Source: Simplicispira suum (GTDB taxonomy: Bacteria; Pseudomonadota; Gammaproteobacteria; Burkholderiales; Burkholderiaceae_C). From it: a stretch of DNA of 64,000 nt. The first letter of the stretch is position 1. Every line of letters begins with the position of its first letter. Below are positions 56,240-64,000 of this stretch, piece by piece. A program made the translations under genes and the position numbers. The notes below the pieces were generated by a model. It was not told the DNA's origin. It saw only the letters and a program-made list of their open reading frames with translations, and searched no databases. The DNA lies in contig NZ_CP027669.1 of assembly GCF_003008595.1 (NCBI RefSeq), forward strand, positions 2,914,001 to 2,978,000, in the 5' to 3' direction.

Positions 56240-56380
56240 CTTGATCCACTTCGTCGCAGGTACCTGCTCACTGGGTGTGAGAGGTTTGACACCACAGGGG
56301 TGGCCGTATGGCCCGCCACGCCCGGTTCTGGACCGAAGTCCAACAACCGTTGGGCGGCGTTAAATTTTTGGGCTCCTGAA

Positions 56381-57274
56381 ATGGTTCGTCCTCTTCAATA
56401 CCGGGAAATCGAAGCCTTTCGGGCGGTTGTACAAACCGGTACCACGACCGCTGCAGCCCAGCTCATGAACACCACCCAGCCATCGGTCAGCCGACTGCTG
56501 GCCCAGATGCAGGCCGCCGCTGGTGTGAAGCTGTTTGGGATGTACAAAGGCAGGTTGCGACCTACGCAAGAGGCTATGGAGCTCTATTCGACGGTGGAGC
56601 AGCATTTTGTTGGACGTGATGTCATTGAGCGCGAACTGGCTGTGCTGAGGCAGTCGGGAGCCGGGTCGCTGCGCATAGGCTGCACTCCGGCCTTGGCGCT
56701 CAGCGTCATACCGCCGGTAATTGGCAATTACCTAAAGCAATATCCTGGTGCGCACTTGAGCATTCAGTCGCTTGGCGGCAATGAGTTACGCGACGGTGTT
56801 CTGCATGGGAAGTTTGATCTGGTGCTGAGCACGATGGTGCTGGCCACAGACGCTTTGGATGCGACGGTATTGCACCGGGCCCAGGGCGTGTGCGTGATGC
56901 ATCCCGATCATCCGCTGGCGAAGCGCGTGAATCTCCATGTGCAGGATCTTCAGGATCAGATGCTTGTGACCTTAAACGCAAGCGACAGCATCTTCATGCA
57001 GCTTCAGCAAAAGATGATGGCATTTGGCGTCACTCCGGGCGCGACCATCGAGACCAACTATTCCTCCACGATCTGCCGACTTGTGGCGCAGGGCCTCGGC
57101 GTGGGGGTCGTCAATCCCTATATGGCTGCGATGTTTGCTCAGGATTTAAAAATTCTTCCCTTGCAGCCCGAATGTTCCATTGAGGTGGTTTTGGCCGTGC
57201 CGCCGCAATATGAGCCGTCGGCACGTGTGGACACTCTTACGGAGCTACTGCGCGCACAATTTTTGACCTACTGA
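56381..57274 (+). CDS. LysR-family transcriptional regulator
   Basis: A 297-residue regulator with a typical N-terminal winged helix (about 8-65: IEAFRAVVQTGTTTAAAQLM, TQPSVSRLLAQMQAAAGVKLF) and a LysR substrate-binding domain with GSLRIGCTPALALSVIPPVI and a late LVAQGLGVGVVNPYMA. It is divergent from the beta-propeller and tctCBA genes, the usual arrangement for a LysR regulator and its target. The inducer is probably the transported acid. Confidence 0.9.
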   Translation: MVRPLQYREIEAFRAVVQTGTTTAAAQLMNTTQPSVSRLLAQMQAAAGVKLFGMYKGRLRPTQEAMELYSTVEQHFVGRDVIERELAVLRQSGAGSLRIGCTPALALSVIPPVIGNYLKQYPGAHLSIQSLGGNELRDGVLHGKFDLVLSTMVLATDALDATVLHRAQGVCVMHPDHPLAKRVNLHVQDLQDQMLVTLNASDSIFMQLQQKMMAFGVTPGATIETNYSSTICRLVAQGLGVGVVNPYMAAMFAQDLKILPLQPECSIEVVLAVPPQYEPSARVDTLTELLRAQFLTY

Positions 57275-57366
57275 GCGCTATTGAAACCGTGGCCTCGGTC
57301 GGAAAAAGGCGAAATGCCAAGCGCGCCTTGCACTTAGCCAGTGCAGTATTTTGGACCACCGGCGCA

Positions 57367-58188
57367 TCAATACACCAGCCGCTCCGGTTGCAACTCCTGC
57401 AAGATCGTAGTGGCAATTTCCTCAATCGATTTGGTGGTGGTCGATAGCCAGCGAATTCCCGAGCGGCGCATCATGGCCTCGGCTTCGTTTACCTCCATGC
57501 GGCAGTTCTCCATGCTCGCATATTTGGACCCCGGCCTGCGTTCGCTGCGAATTTCGCTCAGGCGCTCGGGGCTGATGGTCAAGCCGAAAATCTTCTTCTT
57601 GTAGGGTATCAATGCGGGCGGCAACTGGCGGCGCTCGAAGTCTTCGGGAATCAGCGGGTAGTTGGCGGCTTTCAGGCCGTGCTGCATGGCGAGATACAGC
57701 GTGGTGGGGGTTTTCCCGCTGCGGCTCACGCCCACCAGGATGACGTCGGCGCCCGCCAGATCGCGGTGGCTCTGGCCGTCGTCGTGCGCCAGGCTGAAGT
57801 TGATGGCTTCGATGCGGTCGGTGTATTCCTTGCTCCGGCTGATGTCCGAGAAACGCCCCACTCGGTGGTGCGACTTCATGCCGAACTCTTGTTCGAGCGG
57901 GTGTACGAAGGTGCCAAACATGTCCAGCAGCATGCCTTTGCAGCCCTGCTGAATCACTTTGAGCACTTCCATGTTGACCAGCGTAGTGAAGACGATCGGC
58001 TTGCTCCCTTCAAGCTCCGCCGTGTGGTTTATCTGACGCACCACCTGGTGCGCCTTGTCTGCAGTGTCGGTAAAGGGCAGACGCACGCGGCGCGGCAGCA
58101 GCTCGAATTGCGCCAGGATCGCGTTGCCAAAGGTTTCAGCAGTGATGCCGGTACCGTCCGAGACGAAGAAAACGGTGCGTGTATGCAT
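57367..58188 (-). CDS. ppsR: PEP synthase regulatory protein (kinase/pyrophosphorylase, DUF299)
   Basis: A 273-residue bifunctional protein that turns PEP synthase on and off by ADP-dependent phosphorylation and phosphate-dependent dephosphorylation. It begins FFVSDGTGITAETFGNAILAQF and has the P-loop-like VGVSRSGKTPTTLYLA, the family signature. It is divergent from ppsA across 193 bp, the classical pairing, and so modulates gluconeogenesis from pyruvate. Confidence 0.95.
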   Translation of the reverse strand: MHTRTVFFVSDGTGITAETFGNAILAQFELLPRRVRLPFTDTADKAHQVVRQINHTAELEGSKPIVFTTLVNMEVLKVIQQGCKGMLLDMFGTFVHPLEQEFGMKSHHRVGRFSDISRSKEYTDRIEAINFSLAHDDGQSHRDLAGADVILVGVSRSGKTPTTLYLAMQHGLKAANYPLIPEDFERRQLPPALIPYKKKIFGLTISPERLSEIRSERRPGSKYASMENCRMEVNEAEAMMRRSGIRWLSTTTKSIEEIATTILQELQPERLVY

Positions 58189-58381
58189 GGGGGCCAGACA
58201 GGATAGCGACAGGGGATCGACAGGGGGTGGGACCTACAATGTCGCCGATTATCCGAATTCATTCCATGCTGTTCTGCCGCCCACAAGACCAACACCAGCG
58301 CGCGCAGCACCGCATGTCCACCCGTCCGCCTGCGCAGGCCGACGCGTGCACTGAGCCGCTTTTAACTTCTGGAGCCCTCCC

Positions 58382-60790
58382 ATGTCTGCACGCTTTGACG
58401 CGACCGCCTTGGTCGTACCGTTTGAAAACCTGAGGATGAGCGACGTCGAGGTCGTAGGCGGCAAGAACGCCAGCCTCGGCGAGATGATTTCGCAATTGCC
58501 CGAGGGGGTTCGCGTACCCACCGGTTTTGCGACCACGGCGCACGCCTTCCGTCAGTTCCTCGCGCACGACGGACTGGCCGACAAAATCAGCAAGCGCCTG
58601 GCGGCACTGGATACCGAAGACGTGCGTGCCTTGGCAATTGCGGGTGCCGAAATTCGCGCCATGGTGGAGGCCCAGCCGTTTCCCGCTGATTTGCAAAAGG
58701 CCATTGCCGAGGCCTTTGCCACGCTCTCCGCTGGCAACGCCGACGCAACCTTTGCGGTCCGTTCGTCGGCCACGGCGGAAGATCTGCCCGATGCCTCGTT
58801 TGCTGGTCAACAGGAAACGTTTTTGAATGTGCACGGCATCGACGAAGTGCTGCACAAGATGAAAGAGGTGTTTGCCAGCCTCTACAACGACCGGGCGATT
58901 TCCTACCGCGTGCACAAGGGCTTTGCGCACGATGTGGTGGCGCTCTCGGCCGGGGTGCAGCGCATGGTGCGCTCGGACCTGGGCGCGGCGGGCGTGATGT
59001 TCACCATCGACACCGAATCGGGTTTTGACCAGGTGGTGTTCATCACCAGCAGCTACGGACTTGGTGAAACGGTGGTGCAAGGCGCTGTGAACCCCGACGA
59101 GTTCTACGTGCACAAGCCCATGCTGCGCGCTGGCAAAAAGGCGGTCATTCGCCGCAATCTGGGATCGAAACTGGTTCAAATGGTGTTCACTTCGCCGCAG
59201 GAAAAGGCAGCGGAAGGCGCACTGAAGGGCAAGCTCATCAAGACGATCGACGTGCCGGCTGAGCAGCGCAACCGCTATTCGCTGACCGACGCCGATGTCG
59301 AACAACTCGCGCAGTACGCCTTGGTCATTGAAGAGCACTACGGCCGGCCCATGGACATCGAGTGGGGCAAGGACGGCCAGGACGGCCTGCTTTATATCCT
59401 GCAGGCCCGGCCCGAGACGGTGAAAAGCCAGGCCGGCAACCAGGCCGAGTTGCGCTACCAGCTCAAAGGCACCGGCCCCGTGCTGGCCGAGGGCCGCGCC
59501 ATTGGCCAGAAGGTCGGTACCGGACCTGTGCGCCTGGTGCACAGCATTTCCGAGATGGACAAGGTGCAGCCCGGCGATGTGCTGGTGACCGACATGACCG
59601 ACCCCAACTGGGAGCCGGTGATGAAGCGCGCATCGGCCATCGTCACCAACCGGGGCGGGCGCACCTGCCACGCCGCCATCATCGCGCGCGAGCTGGGCAT
59701 TCCGGCCGTGGTGGGCTGCGGCGATGCCACCGAGCGGCTCAAGGACGGCACCCTGGTGACGGTGAGCTGCGCCGAGGGGGACACCGGGCATATTTACGAC
59801 GGCCTGCTGGAGACTGAAGTCACCGAGGTGCAGCGCGGCGAAATGCCCGCCATCAAGACGAAGATCATGATGAACGTGGGCAACCCGCAACTGGCTTTTG
59901 ATTTCTGCCAGTTGCCCAACGAAGGCGTGGGCCTGGCCCGGCTCGAATTCATCATCAACAACAACATTGGCGTGCACCCCAAGGCCATCCTCGATTACCC
60001 GAACATCGATTCGGATCTGAAGAAGGCCGTCGAATCCGTGGCGCGTGGCCATGCCAGCCCACGCGCCTTCTATGTGGACAAGGTGGCCGAAGGCGTGGCG
60101 ACAATTGCCGCCGCCTTCTGGCCCAAGCCCGTCATCGTTCGCCTGTCGGACTTCAAGAGCAACGAATACCGCAAGCTCATTGGAGGCAGCCGCTACGAGC
60201 CCGAAGAAGAAAACCCCATGCTGGGCTTTCGCGGCGCGGCACGCTATGTGAGCGACGAGTTTGGCGAAGCCTTTGCCATGGAGTGCGAAGCGATCAAGCG
60301 CGTGCGCAACGACATGGGTTTGACCAATGTGCAGGTCATGGTGCCCTTTGTGCGCACCCTGGGCCAGGCTGAGCGCGTGACGCAGCTGCTGGCGCAGCAT
60401 GGACTGCAGCGTGGCAAGGACGAGCTCAAGCTCATCATGATGTGTGAGATACCGAGCAACGCCTTGCTGGCAGAGCAGTTCCTCGCCTTCTTCGATGGCT
60501 TCTCCATTGGCTCCAACGACCTGACACAGCTCACGCTGGGCCTGGACCGTGACTCGGGCCTGGAATTGCTGGCCAAGGATTTCGACGAGCGCGACAAGGC
60601 CGTCGAGGCGCTGATCCACATGGCCATCAAGGCCTGCCTGGCGCAAGGCAAGTACATCGGAATTTGCGGCCAGGGCCCCAGCGACCACCCCGATTTCGCG
60701 CAGTGGCTGGCCGACGAGGGGATTTCGTCCATCTCGCTCAATCCAGACAGCGTGGTGGCCACCTGGAAGCAGCTGGCCGCCGCGAGCTGA
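58382..60790 (+). CDS. ppsA: Phosphoenolpyruvate synthase
   Basis: An 802-residue enzyme converting pyruvate, ATP and water to PEP, AMP and phosphate. The N-terminal ATP-grasp ([31 protein letters not shown]), the phosphohistidine swivelling domain ([21 protein letters not shown]) and the C-terminal TIM barrel with [14 protein letters not shown] are all present. Needed when cells grow on pyruvate or acetyl-CoA sources such as the meta-cleavage products here. Followed 12 bp later by a symporter operon. Confidence 0.96.
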   Translation: MSARFDATALVVPFENLRMSDVEVVGGKNASLGEMISQLPEGVRVPTGFATTAHAFRQFLAHDGLADKISKRLAALDTEDVRALAIAGAEIRAMVEAQPFPADLQKAIAEAFATLSAGNADATFAVRSSATAEDLPDASFAGQQETFLNVHGIDEVLHKMKEVFASLYNDRAISYRVHKGFAHDVVALSAGVQRMVRSDLGAAGVMFTIDTESGFDQVVFITSSYGLGETVVQGAVNPDEFYVHKPMLRAGKKAVIRRNLGSKLVQMVFTSPQEKAAEGALKGKLIKTIDVPAEQRNRYSLTDADVEQLAQYALVIEEHYGRPMDIEWGKDGQDGLLYILQARPETVKSQAGNQAELRYQLKGTGPVLAEGRAIGQKVGTGPVRLVHSISEMDKVQPGDVLVTDMTDPNWEPVMKRASAIVTNRGGRTCHAAIIARELGIPAVVGCGDATERLKDGTLVTVSCAEGDTGHIYDGLLETEVTEVQRGEMPAIKTKIMMNVGNPQLAFDFCQLPNEGVGLARLEFIINNNIGVHPKAILDYPNIDSDLKKAVESVARGHASPRAFYVDKVAEGVATIAAAFWPKPVIVRLSDFKSNEYRKLIGGSRYEPEEENPMLGFRGAARYVSDEFGEAFAMECEAIKRVRNDMGLTNVQVMVPFVRTLGQAERVTQLLAQHGLQRGKDELKLIMMCEIPSNALLAEQFLAFFDGFSIGSNDLTQLTLGLDRDSGLELLAKDFDERDKAVEALIHMAIKACLAQGKYIGICGQGPSDHPDFAQWLADEGISSISLNPDSVVATWKQLAAAS

Positions 60791-60802
60791 GGCCGTTTCG
60801 CC

Positions 60803-61132
60803 ATGCAGCCGCCGCGCGATGAACCTGTTTCCCGCGAAGAGGGTGCGGCGCATGCCTTTCCGCCGGACCTGCACGACGTGCGGCACCTTCAGCTCAAGGC
60901 GGTGCTGCTGACGATCTGGGCGCTGACTTCGTTTGGCGTCTGCTTCTTTGCGCGGGACCTGCTGTTTTCCATCGGCAACTGGCCGGTGGGGTTCTGGATC
61001 GCCTCGCAAGGCGCGGTGTTCGTGTTTATCGGCATTGTGGTGGCCTATGCCTGGGCCATGAGCCGCTTTGAGCAGCAGGATGCCCGCGCGCTGCAAGAGG
61101 CCGAGCATGCAGTGGAGCGCGAGCTTGGCTGA
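60803..61132 (+). CDS. DUF4212 sodium/solute symporter small subunit
   Basis: A 109-residue membrane protein with two helices (VLLTIWALTSFGVCFFA and GFWIASQGAVFVFIGIVVAYAW), matching the DUF4212 family that is encoded just before a large sodium:solute symporter subunit. The final codons overlap the large subunit start. It starts 12 bp after ppsA and is likely in one transcript. Confidence 0.88.
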   Translation: MQPPRDEPVSREEGAAHAFPPDLHDVRHLQLKAVLLTIWALTSFGVCFFARDLLFSIGNWPVGFWIASQGAVFVFIGIVVAYAWAMSRFEQQDARALQEAEHAVERELG

Positions 61133-63224
61133 GCCGCAGAGCCCGGCCGCTGCGGATGAGCGCGGCTATGCGCGGCGATTGCACCGCATCCTGGCGTTTT
61201 ACGTCGTTGGGGTACTGGCCTTCTTGGCCCTGATGGCCTGGGCGGAGCAGCAGGGGCTCTCGCGCCACTGGCTCGGACCAATTTTTCTGTTTCTCTCGGT
61301 GATGGTTTACGCCGCCATCGGGGTCTATGGCCGCACCTCCGATCCGCTCGAGTACTACGTGGCGGGCCGGCGCATCCCGCCCATGTACAACGGCATGGCC
61401 GCAGCAGCCGACTGGATGAGCGCGGCTTCCTTTATCAGCCTCTCCGGCGCGCTCTACCTCCAGGGCTATTCGGGTACGCCACAGCATGCCGGCGGTTTGG
61501 CCTATTTGTTGGGCTGGACGGGGGGCTTTTGCCTGGTGGCGATTCTGGTGGCACCGCATCTGCGGGCCATGGGTCTCTATACGGTGCCTGATTTTTTTCA
61601 TGTGCGCTTTGGGGGCACCTGGCCGCGTGTCATTGCGGCGCTGGCGGCGGTGGTGTGCTCTTCTACCTATGTGGTGGCGCAAATCTATGGCATCGGTCTT
61701 ATCGCCTCGCGCCTGACGGGGGTTCAGTTTGAGATTGGCATCATGCTGGGGCTGGGCGGCGTGCTGCTGTGCTCGTTTCTGGGCGGCATGCGCGCCATCA
61801 CCTGGACCCAGGTGGCCCAGTACGTGATGCTGCTGCTGGCTTTTTTGATCCCCGTCTCGTGGCTGGCCTACAAGCAGCTGGGCAGCCCCATTGCGGTGAT
61901 GGTGTATGGCAAGCAAATCGGAAAAATCTCCGACCTGGAAGCGGGATTGCTGGCCTCGCCGCAAGAGCAGCAGGTGGTGCAAGCCTATTTGCACCGGGCG
62001 CAAGACTACGAGGCGCGCCTGGGCGATGTGGACAAGGCGCTGGAGCGTGAGCGCAGCGACATGCAAGAGCGCATTCGCCGCCTGCGAACGCAAAATGCCG
62101 ACGTCGGCCTGATTGTTGCCGCCAGCCGGGAGCTGGCGGCGCTGCCGCGCAATGCGGCTGCCGCGCGCGCGCTTTGGGAAGGCAAGATGCTGGAAAACTA
62201 CGCCCGCGCTCTGCCGCTGGGCGGCTTGCCCCCGCACGCCCAGCCCTACGCCGGAGATCCTGACGGAACGCCGGAAATGCAGGCGGCGTTCACCAACTCG
62301 CGCCGCAATTTCCTGGCGCTCATGTTTTGCCTGATGGTGGGCACGGCGGGTCTGCCGCACCTGCTGACCCGTTACTACACTTCGCCCACGGTGGCCGGGG
62401 CGCGCCGCTCAGTGGCCTGGACACTTTTCTTTGTGGCGCTTTTGTACTTGAGCGCGCCTGCCTTGGCCGTGCTGGTGAAATTTGAAGTCATGAACAACCT
62501 GGTGGGAAGCCACTTCGACGCATTGCCCAACTGGATGGCGCAATGGGCGCGGGTTGATGCTTCGCTGCTGTCGGTGGAAGACATGAACGGCGACGGCATC
62601 GTGCAGTTTGGTGAAATCCGACTCGGCGCAGACCTCATCATGCTGGCCACGCCCGAGCTGGGTGGCCTGCCGTACGTGGTGTCGGGCCTGGTGGCGGCAG
62701 GTGGACTGGCCGCTGCCTTGTCCACGGCCGATGGCCTGCTGCTGACCATCAGCAACGCTTTGGTACGCGACTTGTACTTTCGTGCCCGGCCGCGTGGCGC
62801 CTCGCCCGAGCAGCGCGTCATTTTGACCAAGTTCGCACTGTTGGCCGTGGCATTGATTGCGTCTTTTATCGCGGCCCTCAAGCCCGCAGACATCTTGCCG
62901 CTGGTCTCCGCTTCCTTCTCGCTGGCGGCATCGGCGTTTGTGCCGGTCATGGTATTGGGCATTTTCTGGCGCGGCACGACGCGCCAGGGGGCCGTGGCGG
63001 GCATGCTCAGCGGGCTGGGCGTCGCGGTCTACTACCTGCTGTCTCACGTACCCACCCTGCAGGCCACTTTTCCAAGTTGGTTGCTGGCAGACGGTCTGTG
63101 GTTTGGCATACAGCCGGTGTCAGCGGGCGTTTTCGGCGTGCCCGTGGGGGTGCTGGCAGCCGTTCTTGTGAGCTGGGCCACCCGGCCTGCGCCGGCGCGG
63201 GTGCCCCCGCAAACCGAGATGTAA
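61107..63224 (+). CDS. Sodium:solute symporter family protein (VC_2705-like large subunit)
   Basis: A 705-residue member of the sodium:solute symporter family, close to the VC_2705 subgroup that includes acetate/pyruvate-type carriers. About 13-14 helices are seen, with DPLEYYVAGRRIPPMYNGMA and AADWMSAASFISL of the family and TYVVAQIYGIG. A hydrophilic, coiled-coil-like insertion of about 130 residues (near 275-405: DLEAGLLASPQEQQVV ... EMQAAFTNSRRN) separates helices; such an insert is typical of the subgroup. ATG at 61107 is preferred, overlapping the small subunit; a TTG at 61125 is possible. Substrate probably a short organic acid. Confidence 0.88.
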   Translation: MQWSASLAEPQSPAAADERGYARRLHRILAFYVVGVLAFLALMAWAEQQGLSRHWLGPIFLFLSVMVYAAIGVYGRTSDPLEYYVAGRRIPPMYNGMAAAADWMSAASFISLSGALYLQGYSGTPQHAGGLAYLLGWTGGFCLVAILVAPHLRAMGLYTVPDFFHVRFGGTWPRVIAALAAVVCSSTYVVAQIYGIGLIASRLTGVQFEIGIMLGLGGVLLCSFLGGMRAITWTQVAQYVMLLLAFLIPVSWLAYKQLGSPIAVMVYGKQIGKISDLEAGLLASPQEQQVVQAYLHRAQDYEARLGDVDKALERERSDMQERIRRLRTQNADVGLIVAASRELAALPRNAAAARALWEGKMLENYARALPLGGLPPHAQPYAGDPDGTPEMQAAFTNSRRNFLALMFCLMVGTAGLPHLLTRYYTSPTVAGARRSVAWTLFFVALLYLSAPALAVLVKFEVMNNLVGSHFDALPNWMAQWARVDASLLSVEDMNGDGIVQFGEIRLGADLIMLATPELGGLPYVVSGLVAAGGLAAALSTADGLLLTISNALVRDLYFRARPRGASPEQRVILTKFALLAVALIASFIAALKPADILPLVSASFSLAASAFVPVMVLGIFWRGTTRQGAVAGMLSGLGVAVYYLLSHVPTLQATFPSWLLADGLWFGIQPVSAGVFGVPVGVLAAVLVSWATRPAPARVPPQTEM

Positions 63225-63227
63225 GAC

Positions 63228-63587
63228 TCAGCGCCCGACTTTAAGCAATTCGACGTCGAACTTGAGCGTGGCGTTGGGCGGGATCACACCACCGGCGCCG
63301 CGCGCGCCATAACCTAGGTGCGCCGGAATGATGAGGGTGCGTTGGCCGCCCACTTTCATGCCCTGCACGCCCTCGTCCCAGCCTTTGATAACCATGCCGG
63401 CGCCGAGATTGAAGGCAAACGGATCATTGCGGTCGCGGCTCGAATCGAACTTGGCGCCTTGCACGCCGTCGCTGTACAGCCAGCCCGTGTAGTGCACCGA
63501 AACCGGGTCCCCACGCGAGGCCTGCGCGCCGTCGCCTGTTGCGGTGTCTTCGTACTGGAGGCCGGAGTCGGTGGAAATCAATGCCAT
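63228..63587 (-). CDS. FKBP-type peptidyl-prolyl cis-trans isomerase
   Basis: A 119-residue single-domain FKBP with the pattern VSVHYTGWLYSDGVQGAKFDSS, FNLGAGMVIKGWDEGVQGMKVGG, and LGYGARGAGGVIPPNATLKFDVELLKV. It has the complete active-site set of FKBP12 (aromatic and Asp residues in the YTGWL, FDSS, VIKGWDEG and YG stretches). No signal peptide. Convergent with the symporter gene (3 bp gap). Confidence 0.93.
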   Translation of the reverse strand: MALISTDSGLQYEDTATGDGAQASRGDPVSVHYTGWLYSDGVQGAKFDSSRDRNDPFAFNLGAGMVIKGWDEGVQGMKVGGQRTLIIPAHLGYGARGAGGVIPPNATLKFDVELLKVGR

Positions 63588-63600
63588 GAAAATCCTTGAA

Positions 63601-63660
63601 TACTATTGAATTGATAGCTTCTTACGCTCATGGATAGTGCGCCAGAGGCTATTTTTATAT
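63601..63660 (-). repeat. Dispersed palindromic element, copy 7
   Basis: On the minus strand GCCTCTGGCGCACTATCC is followed by AGCTATCAATTCAATAG, the second hairpin. It lies between the HxlR-like gene stop and the FKBP gene start, in the direction of transcription. Some bases of the core differ. Confidence 0.72.
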
Positions 63661-63695
63661 AAATTTTTGTTACACAGGCCGTTGCCTGCCTCGCT

Positions 63696-64000
63696 CTATT
63701 TTTTAGCGCGCGCTGCGACCCAGCGGTTGGCAAAGGCCTGAACATCGCTGAGTCGCTTGAGCAGGTCGGTGCCCGACGGGGTGACGATGTAGCCGTCGCT
63801 GCCATGGTTGATCAGCCCGGCTTCGCGCATTTCCTTGATGCGGGTATTGAGCGTGTTGGGCGTGATGCCGCCCACGCTGTCCTGCAGCAATCGGAAGGTT
63901 TGCGGGTGGCCGTCTCGCAATGCCCAGAGGACACGAAGCGCATAGCGACATTCGAGCCGTTCAAACAGCTGGTTGATGGCGACGTTTTCCTTTGAGCTCA
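63696..64000 (-). CDS. HxlR/winged-helix regulator (5' end outside window)
   Basis: The visible 100 residues give a winged-helix DNA-binding domain: QLFERLECRYALRVLWALRDGHPQTFRLLQDSVGGITPNTLNTRIKEM resembles HxlR-family proteins. The reading frame is open at the window end, so the N-terminus is missing; shorter starts (for example the TTG at 63920) would remove the first helices and are unlikely. Target unknown. Confidence 0.72.
   Translation of the reverse strand, partial: SSKENVAINQLFERLECRYALRVLWALRDGHPQTFRLLQDSVGGITPNTLNTRIKEMREAGLINHGSDGYIVTPSGTDLLKRLSDVQAFANRWVAARAKK

Noticed and set aside
61068..61106. Earlier start for the symporter large subunit
   Set aside because: Would lengthen the overlap with the small subunit and has no better ribosome site.
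58259..61108. Open frame of 949 codons on the minus strand
   Set aside because: Antisense to ppsA; no domain; typical GC-driven shadow.

Overview
The window is chromosomal DNA of a high-GC betaproteobacterium, most likely Burkholderiales, family Comamonadaceae (Comamonas/Acidovorax-like). The evidence is the pyrG-kdsA-eno gene order, a complete phenol meta-cleavage operon with both a DmpR/AphR-type activator and an AphS-like GntR regulator, a Bug/TctC tripartite tricarboxylate transporter, and a family of short palindromic intergenic repeats. The genus assignment is inference. No tRNA, rRNA, CRISPR array, transposase or prophage gene was recognised.

Layout. 1-4220 (minus): housekeeping operon pyrG-kdsA-DUF1330-eno, with eno cut by the window edge. 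4555-7054 (minus): a GntR/FCD regulator and, 13 bp upstream of it, a sigma54 activator with a phenol-sensing domain. 7055-7326: control region with two activator-type palindromes and a well-matched -24/-12 promoter. 7327-19332 (plus): phenol hydroxylase dmpKLMNOP, ferredoxin dmpQ, catechol 2,3-dioxygenase dmpB, a GlcG/HbpS-like gene, then dmpC, E, F, G, H and I. The hydrolase gene dmpD is missing, so ring-cleavage product must go through the dehydrogenase/4-oxalocrotonate branch to pyruvate and acetyl-CoA. 19505-24058 (mostly plus): coaBC, a small membrane protein, dut, two lipoproteins, a SlyD-like PPIase and an unknown protein. 24162-29054 (minus): MBL hydrolase, bamC, dapA, a methyltransferase, a 48-residue membrane peptide gene and an MFS transporter. 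29163-33616 (plus): parE and parC. 33713-38778 (plus): a chemoreceptor, then a pseudopilin gene abutting a GGDEF-EAL gene. 38916-41984: RidA-like gene (minus) and comEC (plus). 42034-44870 (plus): ATP-grasp and alpha-E genes separated by a 140-bp tandem array. 44875-49602: VF530 protein, bacterioferritin, ahpC, ahpF, a TlpA-like redoxin and an AhpD-like protein, a peroxide/iron region. 49697-51463: exported protein and divergent AraC regulator. 51662-57274: tctA-tctB-tctC, a beta-propeller protein and a divergent LysR regulator. 57367-63224: ppsR, ppsA and a two-subunit sodium symporter. 63228-64000 (minus): FKBP-type PPIase and an HxlR-like regulator cut by the window end.

The main observations to follow up are: (i) the 140-bp tandem array, in which the first 58 bases of the alpha-E gene are repeated three times ahead of the intact gene, each copy opening a 48-codon ORF whose stop overlaps the next start; (ii) seven copies of a two-hairpin palindromic element, one lying in frame inside comEC and one at the place where dmpD is normally found; (iii) a pseudopilin coupled to a dual GGDEF-EAL protein; and (iv) a beta-propeller protein linked to a tripartite tricarboxylate transporter.
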